Origin: Tannerella sp.
Lineage (GTDB): Bacteria; Bacteroidota; Bacteroidia; Bacteroidales; Tannerellaceae
Assembly (NCBI GenBank): GCA_031279875.1
Contig: JAITHS010000146.1
Coordinates: 1-6,549, forward strand
Length of the DNA: 6,549 nt
Direction: 5' to 3'
The position numbers and the translations under genes were made by a program. Below the pieces are notes generated by a model. The model was not told the origin of the DNA, made no database searches, and saw only the letters and a list, made by a program, of their open reading frames with translations. Shown piece by piece: positions 5,558 through 6,549 of this stretch. How positions within the stretch are numbered: the first letter of the stretch is position 1; every line of letters begins with the position of its first letter.

Positions 5558-6241
5558 ATGTACGTATATCCTGTTTATTGGATAATTTTTGGCGCTACCG
5601 CCATTTTGAGCTGGATTGTTTCGGCCAACTTGCAAAGTAAGTTTAAAAAGTACTCGCAGACGCCTGTCGCCTATTCGGGCAAGGAAGTAGCCGAGAAAAT
5701 GCTTCGCGACAACGGTATTTATGACGTTACCGTTACCTCGACGCGAGGTCATCTGACCGACCATTACAACCCTCTGACCAAGACCGTCAACCTCAGCGAG
5801 CCGGTCTATCACGAGCGTAACGTAGCAGCGGCGGCAGTTGCGGCACACGAGTGCGGACACGCCGTTCAGCACGCAAAGGCTTATGCGCCGTTGAAGATGA
5901 GGTCGGCACTTGTACCGGTAGTCAATTTCTCGTCGAGCATCATGTCGTGGGTTTTACTCGCAGGGATGTTGTTAATCAACACTTTCCCGCAGTTGTTGCT
6001 GGCAGGTATTATCCTGTTTTCGCTTACTACGCTGTTCAGTTTCATCACCCTGCCGGTCGAGATTAATGCAAGTTCGCGTGCGGTAGCATGGTTGAGCAAT
6101 GCTGGAATAACCGACGTCAGGACACACAGCCAAGCCGTAGGCGCACTTCGTTCTGCTGCCTACACATACGTTGTCGCTGCTCTCGGCTCGCTCGCTACTT
6201 TGCTTTATTATGTGATGATTTTTCTGGGACGGCGAAGATAA
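5558..6241 (+). CDS. YugP-type membrane zinc metallopeptidase (DUF/PF04298 family)
   Basis: This 227-aa protein has an N-terminal membrane anchor (about residues 4-23), a soluble stretch, and then the zinc-binding HExxH motif in the form HECGH at 97-101. A likely third ligand is Glu168 in the conserved LPVEINASSRAVAWL segment. Hydrophobic segments near 117-140 and 145-166 flank the active-site region, and a C-terminal one lies at 200-224. This arrangement matches the neutral zinc metallopeptidase family of Bacillus YugP, whose substrates are unknown; a role in membrane-protein turnover or stress is plausible but unproven. The motifs AYSGKEVAEKMLRDNGI (38-54) and LTDHYNPLTKTVNLSEPVY (66-84) are also typical of the family. 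The ATG at 5558 has an A/T-rich leader without Shine-Dalgarno. hisS follows after 12 bp, suggesting co-transcription. Confidence 0.93.
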   Translation: MYVYPVYWIIFGATAILSWIVSANLQSKFKKYSQTPVAYSGKEVAEKMLRDNGIYDVTVTSTRGHLTDHYNPLTKTVNLSEPVYHERNVAAAAVAAHECGHAVQHAKAYAPLKMRSALVPVVNFSSSIMSWVLLAGMLLINTFPQLLLAGIILFSLTTLFSFITLPVEINASSRAVAWLSNAGITDVRTHSQAVGALRSAAYTYVVAALGSLATLLYYVMIFLGRRR

Positions 6242-6253
6242 CCATAATTAGAT

Positions 6254-6549
6254 ATGAAACCAAGCATCCCCAAAGGAACACGCGACTTTTCACCTGTTGA
6301 GATGGCAAAGCGCAACTACATATTCGACACAATAAGAGACGTTTACCGTCTCTACGGCTTTCAGCAAATTGAAACGCCGGCGATGGAAAACCTCTCTACA
6401 CTGACCGGCAAGTACGGCGAAGAGGGCGATAAACTGCTGTTCAAAATACTCAACTCCGGCGACGTGCTGGCTGATTTCACCGACGAAGAACTGACCACCA
6501 AAAACTCGCTCAAATTTGCCGCCAAAGCCTGCGAAAAAGGCTTACGATA
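6254..6549 (+). CDS. hisS: Histidyl-tRNA synthetase, N-terminal part (runs off the window)
   Basis: The ATG at 6254 opens 98 complete codons to the window edge. The class II N-terminus is clear: [14 protein letters not shown], then the motif-1 helix and strand with [22 protein letters not shown] (residues 34-55), followed by [17 protein letters not shown] (56-72). The stretch around [23 protein letters not shown] is the Bacteroidota-type version of the segment leading to the conserved L-R-Y-D-L-T-V-P region, which should follow just beyond the window. The enzyme charges tRNA-His with histidine using ATP, in the cytoplasm. It starts 12 bp after the metallopeptidase stop, so it probably shares that transcript. 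No frame defect is visible in the part present. Confidence 0.96.
   Translation, partial: MKPSIPKGTRDFSPVEMAKRNYIFDTIRDVYRLYGFQQIETPAMENLSTLTGKYGEEGDKLLFKILNSGDVLADFTDEELTTKNSLKFAAKACEKGLR

Noticed and set aside
5336..5872. 178-aa minus-strand open frame opposite porT and the metallopeptidase
   Set aside because: It lies antisense to two well-supported genes, has no recognisable family features and crosses their intergenic gap.

Overview
The window looks like chromosomal DNA of a Bacteroidota member, most likely order Bacteroidales. The evidence is the gene content: a long NusB of about 306 aa with a lineage-specific N-terminal half, a PUR-alpha-like DUF3276 protein, a PorT-type secretion protein and a Bacteroidota-style HisRS. 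The promoters agree, being TTG / TAnnTTTG elements, and the starts lack Shine-Dalgarno sequences and sit in A/T-rich leaders. PorT implies a type IX secretion system, which most gut Bacteroides lack, so a Porphyromonas/Paludibacter/Dysgonomonas-like or uncultured relative is more likely. Genus cannot be decided from this sequence.

Layout. (1) Bases 1-492, plus strand: the 3' part of an Rpn/PD-(D/E)XK 'transposase' family protein ending in four near-identical heptads (21-bp tandem repeats). (2) Bases 493-771: non-coding DNA with a palindrome and short direct repeats, possibly part of a dispersed element. (3) Bases 772-3943, minus strand: a tight cluster read nusB -> trpA -> terC-family -> ung, with gaps of 23 and 9 bp and then a 10-bp overlap, so probably one transcript. 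(4) Bases 3944-4088: a divergent promoter region. (5) Bases 4089-4388, plus strand: a PUR-family nucleic-acid-binding protein. (6) Bases 4389-4505: a convergent intergenic region with a hairpin terminator. (7) Bases 4506-4673, minus strand: a 55-aa 2[4Fe-4S] ferredoxin. (8) Bases 4674-4793: back-to-back promoters. (9) Plus strand: porT (4794-5504), a YugP-type membrane zinc metallopeptidase (5558-6241) and the 5' end of hisS (6254 to the window edge).

Most genes are housekeeping: transcription antitermination, tryptophan synthesis, uracil repair, electron transfer, protein export and tRNA charging. The accessory-like part is the left 0.8 kb. I found no CRISPR array, phage, toxin-antitoxin or obvious new defence or biosynthetic system. 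The points most worth checking are the repeat-bearing Rpn tail and the non-coding DNA beside it, the separation of trpA from trpB, and the start of porT, which the promoter places 69 bp inside the longest open frame.
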